Virus record (IMG/VR): IMGVR_UViG_3300046747_000366
Coordinates: 1 to 48,626 of that record
DNA length: 48,626 nt
Strand: one strand, 5' to 3'
DNA from: a virus
Position numbers and translations under genes: made by a program
Shown here: positions 14,416 to 21,537 of the stretch, one piece after another
Position numbering within the stretch: position 1 is the stretch's first letter
Layout: each line of letters begins with the position of its first letter
Notes under the pieces: generated by a model
Database searches by the model: none
What the model saw: the letters and a program-made list of their open reading frames with translations, nothing else
Told to the model about the DNA's origin: nothing

Positions 14416-15832
14416 TTGCTGTGCCTCCTCTCTGAGAGCTACGAATAAAGACTGGGTAGTTTTCCGTCGCGTACGCCGCTAACCGCTGCCTCGTGTGCTT
14501 CTCCATCCACTTGCACGAGGGGTGTATGCCGTTGCAGCCACACCCAAGATCTTGGAAATCGTAGACCTCAAACTCGTCCTTCACCACTGACCCGTCCGCG
14601 GCGTGTCTCCGTGTACCGCGGCCCGTATTCTGTAATACCATGATCGCTGACTTACCGCCACTAGCTATTCCGACCGATCGAAGTGCTGGAATATCCACGC
14701 CTTCTTGAAAGATGACGTTGCACACGAGCACATCAGTCTCCCCCTGCACGAGGCGCTCGATTGCGGCAGCACGCATCGGCGTAGCCTTTTCGCCCCAAGA
14801 AAACTCTACGCTCTGCCCGCGCGCACGAATCAGCTTCTCTAGCGATTTCCCGTGCTCAATGGCTTTCACGAAGAGAAGCGTCGGTTTCTTTGCCTGCAGC
14901 ACGCGCTCAACTACCTCGTAGTTTCGCTGATCGCTCCTGATGATGCAGTCTTTGTATACCCCGTCCCAGGTACGAGCTGCAGACGGGCGGTGCCGCACTG
15001 TGGTCATTGTGATGTGCGGCTTTGCGATCCACCCTATCTTCCACAAGTCCTCTGCCGACACTCTGTGAATGATAGGTCCGACAGCTGCAATAGCGTAGAT
15101 CGACTTCTGGTCTCCGCGAGCAAGCGGCGTCCCCGAGAAGCCGTAACGGAAGTACGCATTAGGGCATGCCTGTATGCACGCCCAGAAAGTGTCAGCCGGC
15201 GAAACATGCACTTCGTCGATTGACAACCCCTGCACTGAGCTGAGAAACGCGATAGCAACACGATCTCTACCTCTAAGAGCTGCGTGCACACTCTGGAACA
15301 TTGCGACAGTGACGCGGCGAGAGATGTCCCGCACGCCGTCTCCCCATATGCCGATCTGCTCTCCAGTACGCAGCATGAAGCGTGCTGCTACTTGATTGAG
15401 CAAGTCTTTCTTGTGCACGAGGACCAGCCACTTACACGGGTACAGCTCTGTCAGAGCAATAATGATCTCTGTCTTTCCTGATCCCGTAGCGTGGTGGAAG
15501 ATGCCTCGGGTAAGACGCCTAGCGACGTCTAGGCCGTCGCCCTGGTGAGCCCGCAGCCAGTCAGTCAGCGCATGCGGGTCTGGCTTGCAGGGCACTCTAC
15601 GGCGATCTACTAAGTCGACACGCTGCGCCGCCTTCCTCGCGCGCTTGGCGACACTCGGGGCAAGGCCGGCGGGAAACGTTCCAGTGAGATCGCTAAACAG
15701 GTGCGTGCGACCCCCGTGCATGCGGGCTTTGAAGCTCTTGTCCTTGAATGACAAGATACTGTCTAGCCACTTGCGCTCTGAGGGGGTCGCACGCACTAAG
15801 CGAGCGTGCACGTTTCCTAGCTCTATCAGCAC
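14357..15832 (-). CDS. Superfamily 2 DNA helicase, UvsW/RadD-like
   Basis: The 491-residue protein has SF2 motifs in order: I ATGSGKTE (K120), Ia-type LVLVHKKDLL near 136-145, II DEVH at 206-209, III GFSGTP at 231-236, and VI QNTGRGTRR at 401-409. A small cysteine cluster (GCGCN...C) lies near residue 440. Phage helicases of this type remodel R-loops, D-loops and reversed forks, as T4 UvsW does, and switch origin use late in infection. An N-terminal region of about 100 residues before the motor resembles the DNA-binding part of UvsW only in position. The start is GTG at 15832 with GAGAG 7 nt upstream. Confidence 0.87.
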   Translation of the reverse strand: MLIELGNVHARLVRATPSERKWLDSILSFKDKSFKARMHGGRTHLFSDLTGTFPAGLAPSVAKRARKAAQRVDLVDRRRVPCKPDPHALTDWLRAHQGDGLDVARRLTRGIFHHATGSGKTEIIIALTELYPCKWLVLVHKKDLLNQVAARFMLRTGEQIGIWGDGVRDISRRVTVAMFQSVHAALRGRDRVAIAFLSSVQGLSIDEVHVSPADTFWACIQACPNAYFRYGFSGTPLARGDQKSIYAIAAVGPIIHRVSAEDLWKIGWIAKPHITMTTVRHRPSAARTWDGVYKDCIIRSDQRNYEVVERVLQAKKPTLLFVKAIEHGKSLEKLIRARGQSVEFSWGEKATPMRAAAIERLVQGETDVLVCNVIFQEGVDIPALRSVGIASGGKSAIMVLQNTGRGTRRHAADGSVVKDEFEVYDFQDLGCGCNGIHPSCKWMEKHTRQRLAAYATENYPVFIRSSQRGGTANGKHDHTRGAVAHRARATK

Positions 15833-15873
15833 CTACGTACTCTCTTCCTGGTCACGCAGTGCGCAGAGCTTCC

Positions 15874-16257
15874 CTACTCTGCAGCGTTCTCGTCGTCTTC
15901 GTCGCTGAAATCAGCTGAGAAGTTATCTTCGTGCTCCTCTTCGGGAGCCTCGTCAACCTCGATCTCGGGGGCAACCTTCTTGGCCTTGCTCTTCTTTTTC
16001 TTGGCAGTCTTCTCAGCAGAGTCCGCCGAGGCTTTCTTTTTCTTCTTGGCCGGTTTCTCAGTAGCCTCGGCAGCGGCTTTTTTCTTTTTCTTGGCAGGCT
16101 TCTCAGCGCTCTTCTTGACCTTGCCCTTCTTCGCTGCCTTCTCCTTCTTCGGCTTGCTCTTCTTGGGCGGCTTCTGAAGGGTCTTTCGAGTTGTACTTGT
16201 CGAGAGCACCGAGGCGGTTCTTGCCGCGCTCGATAACGTACTCTGCTGCCTCAACAA
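15874..16257 (-). CDS. Lysine-rich histone H1-like C-terminal part (second frame of a frameshifted gene)
   Basis: The frame encodes about 65 residues of KKKKK/PAKK/AEK repeats like eukaryotic or bacterial H1-type tails, then an acidic end rich in E and D. Its nominal start (TTG 16257) has no ribosome-binding site, and the first 23 residues are Ser/Thr/Ala sequence without family character, as expected for an out-of-frame reading. The gene at 16103-16351, one base off, supplies a sensible N-terminus. The simplest view is one protein of about 155 residues joined by a +1 shift near 16180-16210. The likely role is DNA compaction or chromatin-like binding. Confidence 0.6.
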   Translation of the reverse strand: MLRQQSTLSSAARTASVLSTSTTRKTLQKPPKKSKPKKEKAAKKGKVKKSAEKPAKKKKKAAAEATEKPAKKKKKASADSAEKTAKKKKSKAKKVAPEIEVDEAPEEEHEDNFSADFSDEDDENAAE

Positions 16258-16351
16258 CAGTTTCTGGAGCGTTCTTCTTCCCCTTGCGAATCTTGATCAC
16301 GCGCTTCAAGTTCGCGATTGCCTCGTCGCTCAGTGTGATTTTGTTACTCAT
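16103..16351 (-). CDS. N-terminal part of the lysine-rich histone-like protein (first frame)
   Basis: The ATG at 16351 begins a convincing 55-residue basic helical domain (ITLSDEAIANLKRVIKIRKG and onward to about residue 54). After that point this frame reads GAA-GAA-rich Gln/Glu sequence, which is the neighbour frame's AAG-AAG run shifted by one base. It stops at 16103. The codon usage of the lysine-rich reading (AAG, GCC) is the natural one downstream. So this frame alone gives an 82-residue product with an acidic tail, while a +1 shift gives the long lysine-rich form. The start overlaps the HTH gene stop by 4 nt. Confidence 0.6.
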   Translation of the reverse strand: MSNKITLSDEAIANLKRVIKIRKGKKNAPETVVEAAEYVIERGKNRLGALDKYNSKDPSEAAQEEQAEEGEGSEEGQGQEER

Positions 16352-16650
16352 AGCTTCTTTTCCTTCTTCCTGCTGGCCAGCTCGGCTTCTGTGACGAAGC
16401 CGAAGATTACTGCTTGTCTCTCGCCGATGTGCGCCACAAGAGACGAGACTTTGATGTACCTACAGCGTGTGACGATCAAGCTCTCTACTAGACCGTCTGC
16501 CGCCCACTTGGCAACTGTCTGCGATGTACAGTACCCAGAGTCCACGATCTGCGTTGCAGGTATATACCCGCTAGCACGCATCCGCGAAGCCTGATCTGAG
16601 AGATCTACGGTGTCAACAGGATTCTTTTGCTTGGATTGCTTAGGAGGCAT
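16348..16650 (-). CDS. Small helix-turn-helix DNA-binding protein
   Basis: The 100-residue protein contains a winged-HTH-like segment of the MerR/excisionase type: YIPATQIVDSGYCTSQTVAKW followed by an aspartate-glycine turn and IVTRCRYIKV as the wing, at residues about 29-70. Such proteins bind DNA as regulators or accessory factors. The ATG at 16650 has AAGGA about 5 nt upstream and overlaps the ParB-like gene by 11 nt; the longer reading would need a TTG at 16668. Being in the first-transcribed part of the leftward operon with a sigma factor, it may be a regulator. Confidence 0.65.
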   Translation of the reverse strand: MPPKQSKQKNPVDTVDLSDQASRMRASGYIPATQIVDSGYCTSQTVAKWAADGLVESLIVTRCRYIKVSSLVAHIGERQAVIFGFVTEAELASRKKEKKL

Positions 16651-17353
16651 CTTCGTCCTTTCCGACAATCGTCAGGAGCCCCCTGGCGAGATCTCCACCC
16701 TTGCCAGCGGCCTTCTTGAGCGCGCGGCGTGCGAACTTGTAATCGTCGCGGTTCGTAAAGGAAATCTCGAGCACAAACGGCTTATCGTTCGTCGCCCCCT
16801 CGTCCTCTCCCATGGCCGCCGTGCTGCCTAAGTCCTCTAGCACGTCGTCAGCCCCATCAGAGGCCTCCTGCGTCAGCGCCTCTAGCTCAGCCACAGAGAG
16901 CCCTGTGGGGATAGAGATCTGCTCTAGCGTCCACTGCGTCTCCTCGAGCACCTGCCGTGCCACGTTGCCCGCAGCCGCTAAGTCGATGTCGCCCCGCAAC
17001 CTGTTCATGCCGATGCCGGCCAGCTTGGCCAGTGCGGAGGAGTGCTTGCTCGCGAGCGCAGGCAGCGTGTCGATCTTCTCGTCCAGCGCTGCCCAATAAC
17101 GGTGATGGCCGTCGTCGATTCGATACTTGCCGCGCTTGCCAGGCTCAGCATGCACTAGGATCGTCTGCAGAACGCCAGACTTCATGAACGCTTTGAGAGA
17201 CAGGAAATCGCTCTCGCCCATGACGTTGGGGTTGTCGCCGAGATCTCTATCGTAAGTGGGGATGAGATCAGCGATGTTGATGCGCAGGAACTCGGGCTCC
17301 TCTACGGGCGGCGGGGCGGCGCGAGGCGCTACTACTTTTTTCTTTGATCCCAT
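16640..17353 (-). CDS. ParB-like nuclease-domain protein
   Basis: The 237-residue protein has a ParB/Srx-type N-terminal domain. IADLIPTYDRDLGDNPNV (residues about 27-44) resembles the first strand and loop, and RIDDGHHRYWAAL at 78-90 is the signature loop, with DGHHR in place of GERR. A helical segment near 128-160 could be the HTH part. The C-terminus is acidic, then basic. ParB-like domains bind CTP and DNA; in phages they act in partition, regulation or DNA modification. No parA or parS is visible here. GGAG lies 10 nt before the ATG, and only one base separates the frame from the sigma gene stop. Confidence 0.78.
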   Translation of the reverse strand: MGSKKKVVAPRAAPPPVEEPEFLRINIADLIPTYDRDLGDNPNVMGESDFLSLKAFMKSGVLQTILVHAEPGKRGKYRIDDGHHRYWAALDEKIDTLPALASKHSSALAKLAGIGMNRLRGDIDLAAAGNVARQVLEETQWTLEQISIPTGLSVAELEALTQEASDGADDVLEDLGSTAAMGEDEGATNDKPFVLEISFTNRDDYKFARRALKKAAGKGGDLARGLLTIVGKDEDAS

Positions 17354-17354
17354 T

Positions 17355-17993
17355 TTACTCTTGCTCCTTCCAAAGCCTGTACAGCTCGGGGTCGTTTTCC
17401 AAGATTTCTTTGATTCTCGCGAAGTACCTATACACCGACCTCACAGGTACTGCGTGCTCTTTCGATACATCGGCAGGGCGATAGTCCTGCGATAGCATAG
17501 CGAGAGCAAACTCCAGCCCTTCCTCGCTGCCAAGCAGCGCCAGCACTCGATCTCGAATAGCCTGAGCGCGCTGCTTTTGCGTTAGCAGCTCGTACGAATC
17601 TAGCGACGCAGCTAGCATCTTCTCAAGTAATGCGGGCTCTCTCCGGCTGAGCGACTGAGGCACGCTACGGCTATGAACGTAGCCGCCCCATGTGTCAGGG
17701 GCATCATGAAGGCTCGCGCGCTGTGTGCCCAGTAGGTTATCCTCGTGCCCCCGTGACGTCGAGACTGGCGAGGACATGCGCTTGGTGGCCATGCTCGCAG
17801 AGATGACGGCAGTGCGCCACGCATAGCGTATGAACGGTCCCCGGTTGTGGTCGTAGGTTTTTAGAGCGGTGAGCTGTGCGCAGTATGCTTCTTGCTTTAG
17901 ATCCTCCGCCTCTACATACCAGCACTTCGCCTTGTAGCGACGCGCTACGATGCTGGAGTTCTTGGCGATCAGCCTGTGATGCTGCTCTTGCAT
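17355..17993 (-). CDS. Sigma-70 family RNA polymerase sigma factor
   Basis: The 212-residue protein shows sigma region 2 at residues about 8-75: ARRYKAKCWYVEAEDLKQEAY, then ALKTYDHNRGPFIRYAWRTAV. A region 4 HTH lies near 165-198 (YRPADVSKEHAVPVRSVYRYFARIKEIL in two pieces). It should direct host RNA polymerase to phage promoters, most likely the late block. I chose the ATG at 17993, which directly follows the upstream TGA in a TGAGATG junction; longer readings run into the preceding gene. No region 1 or strong region 3 is visible. It is the second gene of the leftward transcript, so it would be made early. Confidence 0.8.
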   Translation of the reverse strand: MQEQHHRLIAKNSSIVARRYKAKCWYVEAEDLKQEAYCAQLTALKTYDHNRGPFIRYAWRTAVISASMATKRMSSPVSTSRGHEDNLLGTQRASLHDAPDTWGGYVHSRSVPQSLSRREPALLEKMLAASLDSYELLTQKQRAQAIRDRVLALLGSEEGLEFALAMLSQDYRPADVSKEHAVPVRSVYRYFARIKEILENDPELYRLWKEQE

Positions 17994-17994
17994 C

Positions 17995-18879
17995 TCACAC
18001 GTCCATCTCTGCCATGATGGCGCGTGCAATCTTCCCGTCCATGCTCTCGGCCTGCTCGCGCAGGACATCGAGATTCGCGCCGAGAAGTGCCTCGTACTGA
18101 CGTACCTTCTTGGTCAGCTCTTCGACAATCGTCTTTCGTGTAGCAAGTGCTCGCGCGCCGAGCTTATCCTCGTTACTGCGGTCGAGTGCCTCTTGGATAC
18201 GCGTGAGCTCTGTCTCTACGTCGCTCTGCAGCGCAGCGAGAATCGCGCCGACTGCCTTATCCGTGCGCATCGCTGGCACCTCATACACAGTCACGCGCTT
18301 GTTCACGCTCTCTAATACTGCAGTGAGCGTGCGCCACGCTGCCGCGTACACGTTCGGCACGAAGTAGATCCCCCCTGTTTGCCTCAGAGCGATGCCTGCG
18401 TAGTTGTATGCCTGCGCGATTAGCCACTGCGAGACATCGACCGGATCAAGCTCATCGCGAGACTTCTGCAACGCCTTCCAGACCTCTTTGCGCTTCTCGG
18501 CGCGCATGACACCAACGGGGTCTGCCTCCTCTGGCATCCAGAGCAGCAACGTGTCGTCAGTGTCGAGCCAGCATTTTGCGAGCGTGTTGATTTTTGGGTC
18601 ACGGCCCTCGGCGTGCTCGCCCTTCACTAGCTGCACTACAGCGTACCCGCCGCCTTTGAGCGGCGAGACACTGTGCTCAGGCCACACAGCCTCTAAGGCG
18701 CGCTTGAGCGCCGCCCTGTCGCTTGGCTCGGCTGGCAGCTCGTCGTGGCTGAGCCCTGCCGCCCCCCACGCCTCTGAGAGCGCCTCTAAAGGCGTAGTGC
18801 CCCCCAGCGTCCACCACGTAATAAGGCCAGCTGCCTGGCTTGCCTCGACCGCAATAATGCCTTCGTGAGTCGTGCTCAT
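17995..18879 (-). CDS. Unknown phage protein with GGIYFVP motif and coiled-coil C-terminus
   Basis: The 294-residue protein is the first gene of the leftward block. The N-terminal half has a compact alpha/beta look (GGGYAVVQLV near 76-85, TLLLWMPEEAD near 110-120). GGIYFVPN near residue 178 is a motif I associate with a widespread but uncharacterised family of large-phage proteins. The last 110 residues are a predicted coiled coil. The ATG at 18879 has AGGAG at 10-nt spacing; an upstream in-frame start at 19020 would put 47 residues of low-quality sequence in the control region. The function is unknown; first position suggests an early role. Confidence 0.72.
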   Translation of the reverse strand: MSTTHEGIIAVEASQAAGLITWWTLGGTTPLEALSEAWGAAGLSHDELPAEPSDRAALKRALEAVWPEHSVSPLKGGGYAVVQLVKGEHAEGRDPKINTLAKCWLDTDDTLLLWMPEEADPVGVMRAEKRKEVWKALQKSRDELDPVDVSQWLIAQAYNYAGIALRQTGGIYFVPNVYAAAWRTLTAVLESVNKRVTVYEVPAMRTDKAVGAILAALQSDVETELTRIQEALDRSNEDKLGARALATRKTIVEELTKKVRQYEALLGANLDVLREQAESMDGKIARAIMAEMDV

Positions 18880-18941
18880 GGTTTTTGATCTCCTATTTGC
18901 AGTGTGCTTGCTGCTATTTACAGGCCTAACATAACTGCAGT

Positions 18942-18962
18942 GGCAAGTCAACTTGGCTTGCC
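18942..18962. promoter_or_regulatory. 21-bp near-perfect palindrome, operator candidate
   Basis: GGCAAG-T-CAA-C-TTG-G-CTTGCC is symmetric around 18952 except for one mismatched pair. It lies 63 bp upstream of the first leftward gene and covers the TTGAC sequence of that strand. The symmetry and position fit a dimeric repressor or activator site. Confidence 0.5.
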
Positions 18963-19049
18963 TGGCGCTGTCTCCGCTGTTGAGCGCTATTTTCACTGAT
19001 TCATCACTTTTCGTTGGCATCGTCGATCCGACTGCGTTAGTTTCGTCTT

Positions 19050-19067
19050 GTCAGCAAACGAGCTGAC
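19050..19067. repeat. GTCAGC/GCTGAC dyad in the control region
   Basis: GTCAGC at 19050-19055 and GCTGAC at 19062-19067 flank a 6-nt AAACGA loop. It could be an RNA hairpin in an early leader or a protein site. No T-run follows. Confidence 0.4.
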
Positions 19068-19218
19068 CAAAACAAAGCGAGGCAGCTCAAAACACAACTC
19101 AATCAAGTCGCCACTCTCACGAGGGCACACAGCGCAAAACACTGTGTACACGGCTCCGGCCGCTAGACTTGATCGCACGACAGCTCATTGACAATCGAAG
19201 TACCAAAAAGCAGTCGAG

Positions 19219-19235
19219 CCAACTAGTAGAGTTGG
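19219..19235. promoter_or_regulatory. 17-bp dyad CCAACT-N5-AGTTGG, operator candidate
   Basis: The arms CCAACT (19219-19224) and AGTTGG (19230-19235) are perfect inverted copies 26 bp downstream of the TTGACA at 19188. This position would overlap the start region of a rightward promoter. It also begins a larger structure with the GGCGCCTG/CAGGCGCC pair. Confidence 0.45.
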
Positions 19236-19323
19236 CGCCTGCTGTGAGTCGCACAGGCAAAGTCAGCACGCCAGATTGTACAGGCGCCTTTTACTGGCTT
19301 GTGCAGCTCACAGGAGGAAACAC

Positions 19324-19542
19324 ATGCAAGCAACAGTTGACGCGTTACAGCGTTACAAAAACGGGTACCTTTGCTCGCTCGAAAGCGACGGCGCAGAGCA
19401 GGACGTAAAGGACATGATCGAAGGCTGGGAAGAGGCCAAGCACTTACTAGGAGAGGCAAGGGCTCTCGAGGCGTACTGGGCTTGGCAAAAAACTCTGCCA
19501 GAAGGAGATCGCAGTGATTGCGATCCAGACGGGGGAATCTAG
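19324..19542 (+). CDS. Unknown 72-residue protein, first gene of the rightward early block
   Basis: The protein is helical and acidic with several Trp residues (EGWEEAKHLL, EAYWAWQKTL). I do not recognise it. CAGGAGGAAACAC immediately precedes the ATG, an excellent Shine-Dalgarno, which fixes the start against a longer reading from 19276. As the first gene after the control region it is probably strongly expressed early. The C-terminal end is acidic (DPDGGI). Confidence 0.65.
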   Translation: MQATVDALQRYKNGYLCSLESDGAEQDVKDMIEGWEEAKHLLGEARALEAYWAWQKTLPEGDRSDCDPDGGI

Positions 19543-19546
19543 CCCA

Positions 19547-19759
19547 ATGACACGAGGATCTTGGCAGCACGAGTTTCCAGCCGATCGAGCAGCCGACATG
19601 GACGATGCAGCCGTCAAAATACTCACACGCAATATGCGAGCAGGACGTAAGCTTGACTCAGCAGTAGTGCGAGTCGCTAGCCGTGCCACTACAGAGCCCC
19701 AGTTTGTCGACGCAGACGACGCGTTTTTACGCTCGATCTGTAAAGAGAGCGAGCCATGA
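19547..19759 (+). CDS. Unknown 70-residue early protein
   Basis: The protein contains KILTRNMRAGRKLDSAVVRV at residues about 24-43, which could be a basic helix pair. I do not recognise the family. Two starts are possible. The ATG at 19547 is 4 nt after the preceding stop with GGGGGA upstream; a GTG at 19514 has a very good GAAGGAG 7 nt away but overlaps the previous gene by 29 nt. The stop overlaps the next gene by 4 nt (ATGA). Confidence 0.55.
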   Translation: MTRGSWQHEFPADRAADMDDAAVKILTRNMRAGRKLDSAVVRVASRATTEPQFVDADDAFLRSICKESEP

Positions 19760-19920
19760 GACAAAGTGACTACACTGCGCGAACGTGTGCCTGCGGCAAC
19801 GTCGTCAAAGTCAATAAGCTTGGCTACACGATCGAGCGCATCAAAGAGTGGTTCAAGCCGGGTATGTGCGGAGACTGCATTACAGGGTCTCCAGAGCGGT
19901 TTCGCCACGATAATAAGTAG
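19756..19920 (+). CDS. 54-residue zinc-ribbon protein
   Basis: The reading from ATG 19756 gives 54 residues with CAC near the N-terminus (C11, C13) and CGDC at 38-41, a likely zinc site. The start overlaps the preceding stop by 4 nt, which supports it being real. Small zinc ribbons of this kind are common early phage proteins that bind nucleic acid or host factors. The specific function is unknown. Confidence 0.55.
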   Translation: MRQSDYTARTCACGNVVKVNKLGYTIERIKEWFKPGMCGDCITGSPERFRHDNK

Positions 19921-19932
19921 CGCCAGTGCGCG

Positions 19933-19967
19933 CCGCAAGATCTCGACACAGAGTCGAGCGCTTGCGG
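19933..19967 (+). other. Strong stem-loop between early genes
   Basis: CCGCAAG (19933-19939) pairs with CTTGCGG (19961-19967), and CTCGAC (19942-19947) pairs with GTCGAG (19953-19958), around a 5-nt loop with one 2x2 internal loop. It lies in the 87-nt gap after the zinc-ribbon gene. No T-run follows, so an RNA-processing or stability element is as likely as a terminator. Confidence 0.5.
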
Positions 19968-20007
19968 GGCCTACTAGCCCAGAGCAACACACTAGGAGAA
20001 ACGCACC

Positions 20008-20592
20008 ATGAGCAAGAACAAGAACGCCTCGAAGAACGTTGTCAGCAAACCTGCACCCAAGCTTCCCACGACACCTCCCAAGAGCGCCAGCGTCACGCCG
20101 ATCAAGAAGAACGAGCTGGTTGAAGACTTGGACCGCGTCGAAGACGAGGATGACGAACTCGAGAACGAGCTTGATCTCGAGGACGGTGAGGAGCCAAAGC
20201 CAGGCAAGAAGCACACGTCGCAGAAGATCCGGTACTGCGCGCGCGTCAACGGGCTGCGCGCTCGCTGCGAACGGCAGATGGGCGAGGCGTCTCAGACCCC
20301 AGTACTGCACGCGGCAGCGGCAAAAGCCGTTAGCGCCCTCAGGGAGTTTTTCGCAGCCGCCGACGCGCTGCCCGACGGATGGCAGCGAGCGCGCGTCGCG
20401 GGTGGCGGAAAGCAGTTCTCGATGGGTACGATCGTCAAGTTCACTGACGCCGCGCGTACCAAGTACGCTGACCTCCTCGAGCCCGACGAGATGGACGACA
20501 TGACAGTCGTCAAGACGGTGGGAAACAAGACAGTCGTGCGCACTGGGGCCGGCAAGCAGTTCTTCCCCACGATGCACCTCGCCCGCGCCTAG
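20008..20592 (+). CDS. Unknown protein with Lys-rich arm and acidic linker
   Basis: The 194-residue protein starts with a Lys/Pro-rich arm (residues 1-34) and continues with an acidic stretch (about 36-62). It then has a folded C-terminal domain of about 120 residues. That domain contains helices near 75-130 and a probable beta-rich end (GTIVKFTDAARTKY, MTVVKTVGNKTVVRTGAG), reminiscent of an SH3-like barrel. AGGAG lies 9 nt before the ATG. The Lys-arm/acid pattern is shared with the replication proteins on the other strand. I do not recognise the family. Confidence 0.65.
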   Translation: MSKNKNASKNVVSKPAPKLPTTPPKSASVTPIKKNELVEDLDRVEDEDDELENELDLEDGEEPKPGKKHTSQKIRYCARVNGLRARCERQMGEASQTPVLHAAAAKAVSALREFFAAADALPDGWQRARVAGGGKQFSMGTIVKFTDAARTKYADLLEPDEMDDMTVVKTVGNKTVVRTGAGKQFFPTMHLARA

Positions 20593-20651
20593 CCTCTCGG
20601 CACCTGCTTACTGCGTGCGAGTGTTGCTCGCTGGCAGTTGGGAGGTACTGA

Positions 20652-20927
20652 ATGAGCAAGAAAAAAGTAGTTGCACTACCAAAAGAAGAGTTCTCGCGTG
20701 TTCGCGCAATGATCACTGACGCTGGCTCGCACTGCGAGGACATCGACAGAGACGCTAGCGACGGCACACTGCGAATGATCAGCGCCGCCGATTTGCGTGC
20801 CTTGCAGCGCGACTTGTCGCTGCTCGTTCTGTGGGCGTCCAAAGCGCAAGTTGGCTTGTACAGCGCGATCAGGAGCGCTGAGGCAAACGAGCGAGTTGCT
20901 GCAGCCACTGAGTCATCCGATGGCTGA
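20652..20927 (+). CDS. Unknown 91-residue helical protein
   Basis: The protein is predicted helical, with DLRALQRDLSLLVLWASKAQ near 47-66 as an amphipathic helix. I do not recognise it. GGGAGG lies 6-7 nt before the ATG. The last 8 nt overlap the next gene, and the nucleotides across its stop (CCGATGGCTGAGG) recur at the next gene boundary, showing that this junction was duplicated together with the following gene. Confidence 0.6.
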   Translation: MSKKKVVALPKEEFSRVRAMITDAGSHCEDIDRDASDGTLRMISAADLRALQRDLSLLVLWASKAQVGLYSAIRSAEANERVAAATESSDG

Positions 20928-21192
20928 GGGCACACAGCCGGGCTTCCGCCTGTTTGTGCATTTGAGCCAAGCCGCTACCAGGGCCTCATTCAAGGCAGGC
21001 GCTCTCTGGGTTATCAGGGAGTTTGACCCGCACAGGCACGTCTCCTGGGAAGACGTCAATAAGCATGCTGAGAGCTGCGCTGCTAACATGCTGCGCGACA
21101 TGTCTCGAGACGGGTTGCTCGCACACAAAGCAGCGCTCGAAAACGAGCTGATTTCTGTGGCTCGCCTACTCGCTGGGCCGTCCGATGGCTGA
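20920..21192 (+). CDS. Unknown 90-residue protein, copy 1 of a tandem duplication
   Basis: It starts MAEGTQPGF and ends with an MSRDGLLAHKAALENELISV helix followed by ARLLAG. The next gene has the same start and the same C-terminal helix, so the two are tandem paralogues. Copy 1 has an extra middle part of about 30 residues (about 26-56). The ATG at 20920 overlaps the previous stop by 8 nt. The function is unknown; the conserved C-terminal helix probably mediates dimerisation or binding. Confidence 0.6.
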   Translation: MAEGTQPGFRLFVHLSQAATRASFKAGALWVIREFDPHRHVSWEDVNKHAESCAANMLRDMSRDGLLAHKAALENELISVARLLAGPSDG

Positions 21193-21361
21193 GGACACAC
21201 AGCCTGGCTTTTGCCTGCGCGAGTATCTGAGCAAAGCCGAAATCGAGCGCAAGTTGGCGGCGCTCTCTAAAATGTCTCGAGACGAGCTGCTAGCGCACAA
21301 AGAAGCCCTAGAAAACGAGTTGATCTCGGTGGCACGTCTACTCAATGGGCTAGAGCCATGA
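21185..21361 (+). CDS. Unknown 58-residue protein, copy 2 of a tandem duplication
   Basis: The reading from ATG 21185 gives MAEDTQPGF, a short middle, and MSRDELLAHKEALENELISV, which is 17 of 20 identical to the end of the preceding gene. It overlaps the preceding stop by 8 nt and the next start by 4 nt (ATGA). It is shorter in the middle than copy 1, so a deletion or insertion followed the duplication. The function is unknown. Confidence 0.6.
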   Translation: MAEDTQPGFCLREYLSKAEIERKLAALSKMSRDELLAHKEALENELISVARLLNGLEP

Positions 21362-21537
21362 GCGGCTACACGCACTGTCTGTGTCGCGACTGCTTCGAGG
21401 TAGTCGTGTCGGCAGATCAACAAAAACCAGAGCTGTGCAGCCAGTGCGAGGAATACGGCTGCGATGGGCAGTCAGAGTGCTTAGCACCCAACGCCTACGG
21501 CATGAGCGAGGAGGCTGACGATGTCGCCGTCTCTTGA
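21358..21537 (+). CDS. 59-residue cysteine-rich zinc-finger-like protein
   Basis: The reading from ATG 21358 has C-x-C-x2-C near residues 7-12, then C-x2-C (27-30) and two further cysteines, consistent with one or two small zinc sites. It overlaps its neighbours on both sides, by 4 nt upstream and 17 nt downstream. No closer family is recognised. Confidence 0.55.
   Translation: MSGYTHCLCRDCFEVVVSADQQKPELCSQCEEYGCDGQSECLAPNAYGMSEEADDVAVS

Larger units (their letters stand above)
18880..19323. promoter_or_regulatory. Divergent intergenic control region
   Basis: This 444-bp stretch separates the leftward replication block from the rightward early block and must hold promoters for both. It contains several dyads: a 21-bp near-palindrome at 18942-18962, a hairpin at 19050-19067, a 17-bp dyad at 19219-19235, and GGCGCCTG/CAGGCGCC at 19234-19241/19281-19288. 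A perfect TTGACA occurs at 19188-19193 and a TTGACT on the minus strand inside the 18942-18962 dyad, but neither has a good TATAAT at proper spacing. I therefore cannot place promoters with confidence. No gene is seen here. Confidence 0.6.

Noticed and set aside
19188-19193. TTGACA as a sigma-70 promoter -35 box
   Set aside because: No TATAAT-like sequence lies 16-19 bp downstream, so a promoter cannot be claimed from this match alone.
19447-20577. 376-residue minus-strand frame
   Set aside because: It lies antisense to several overlapping plus-strand genes with good ribosome-binding sites and has no recognisable domain.
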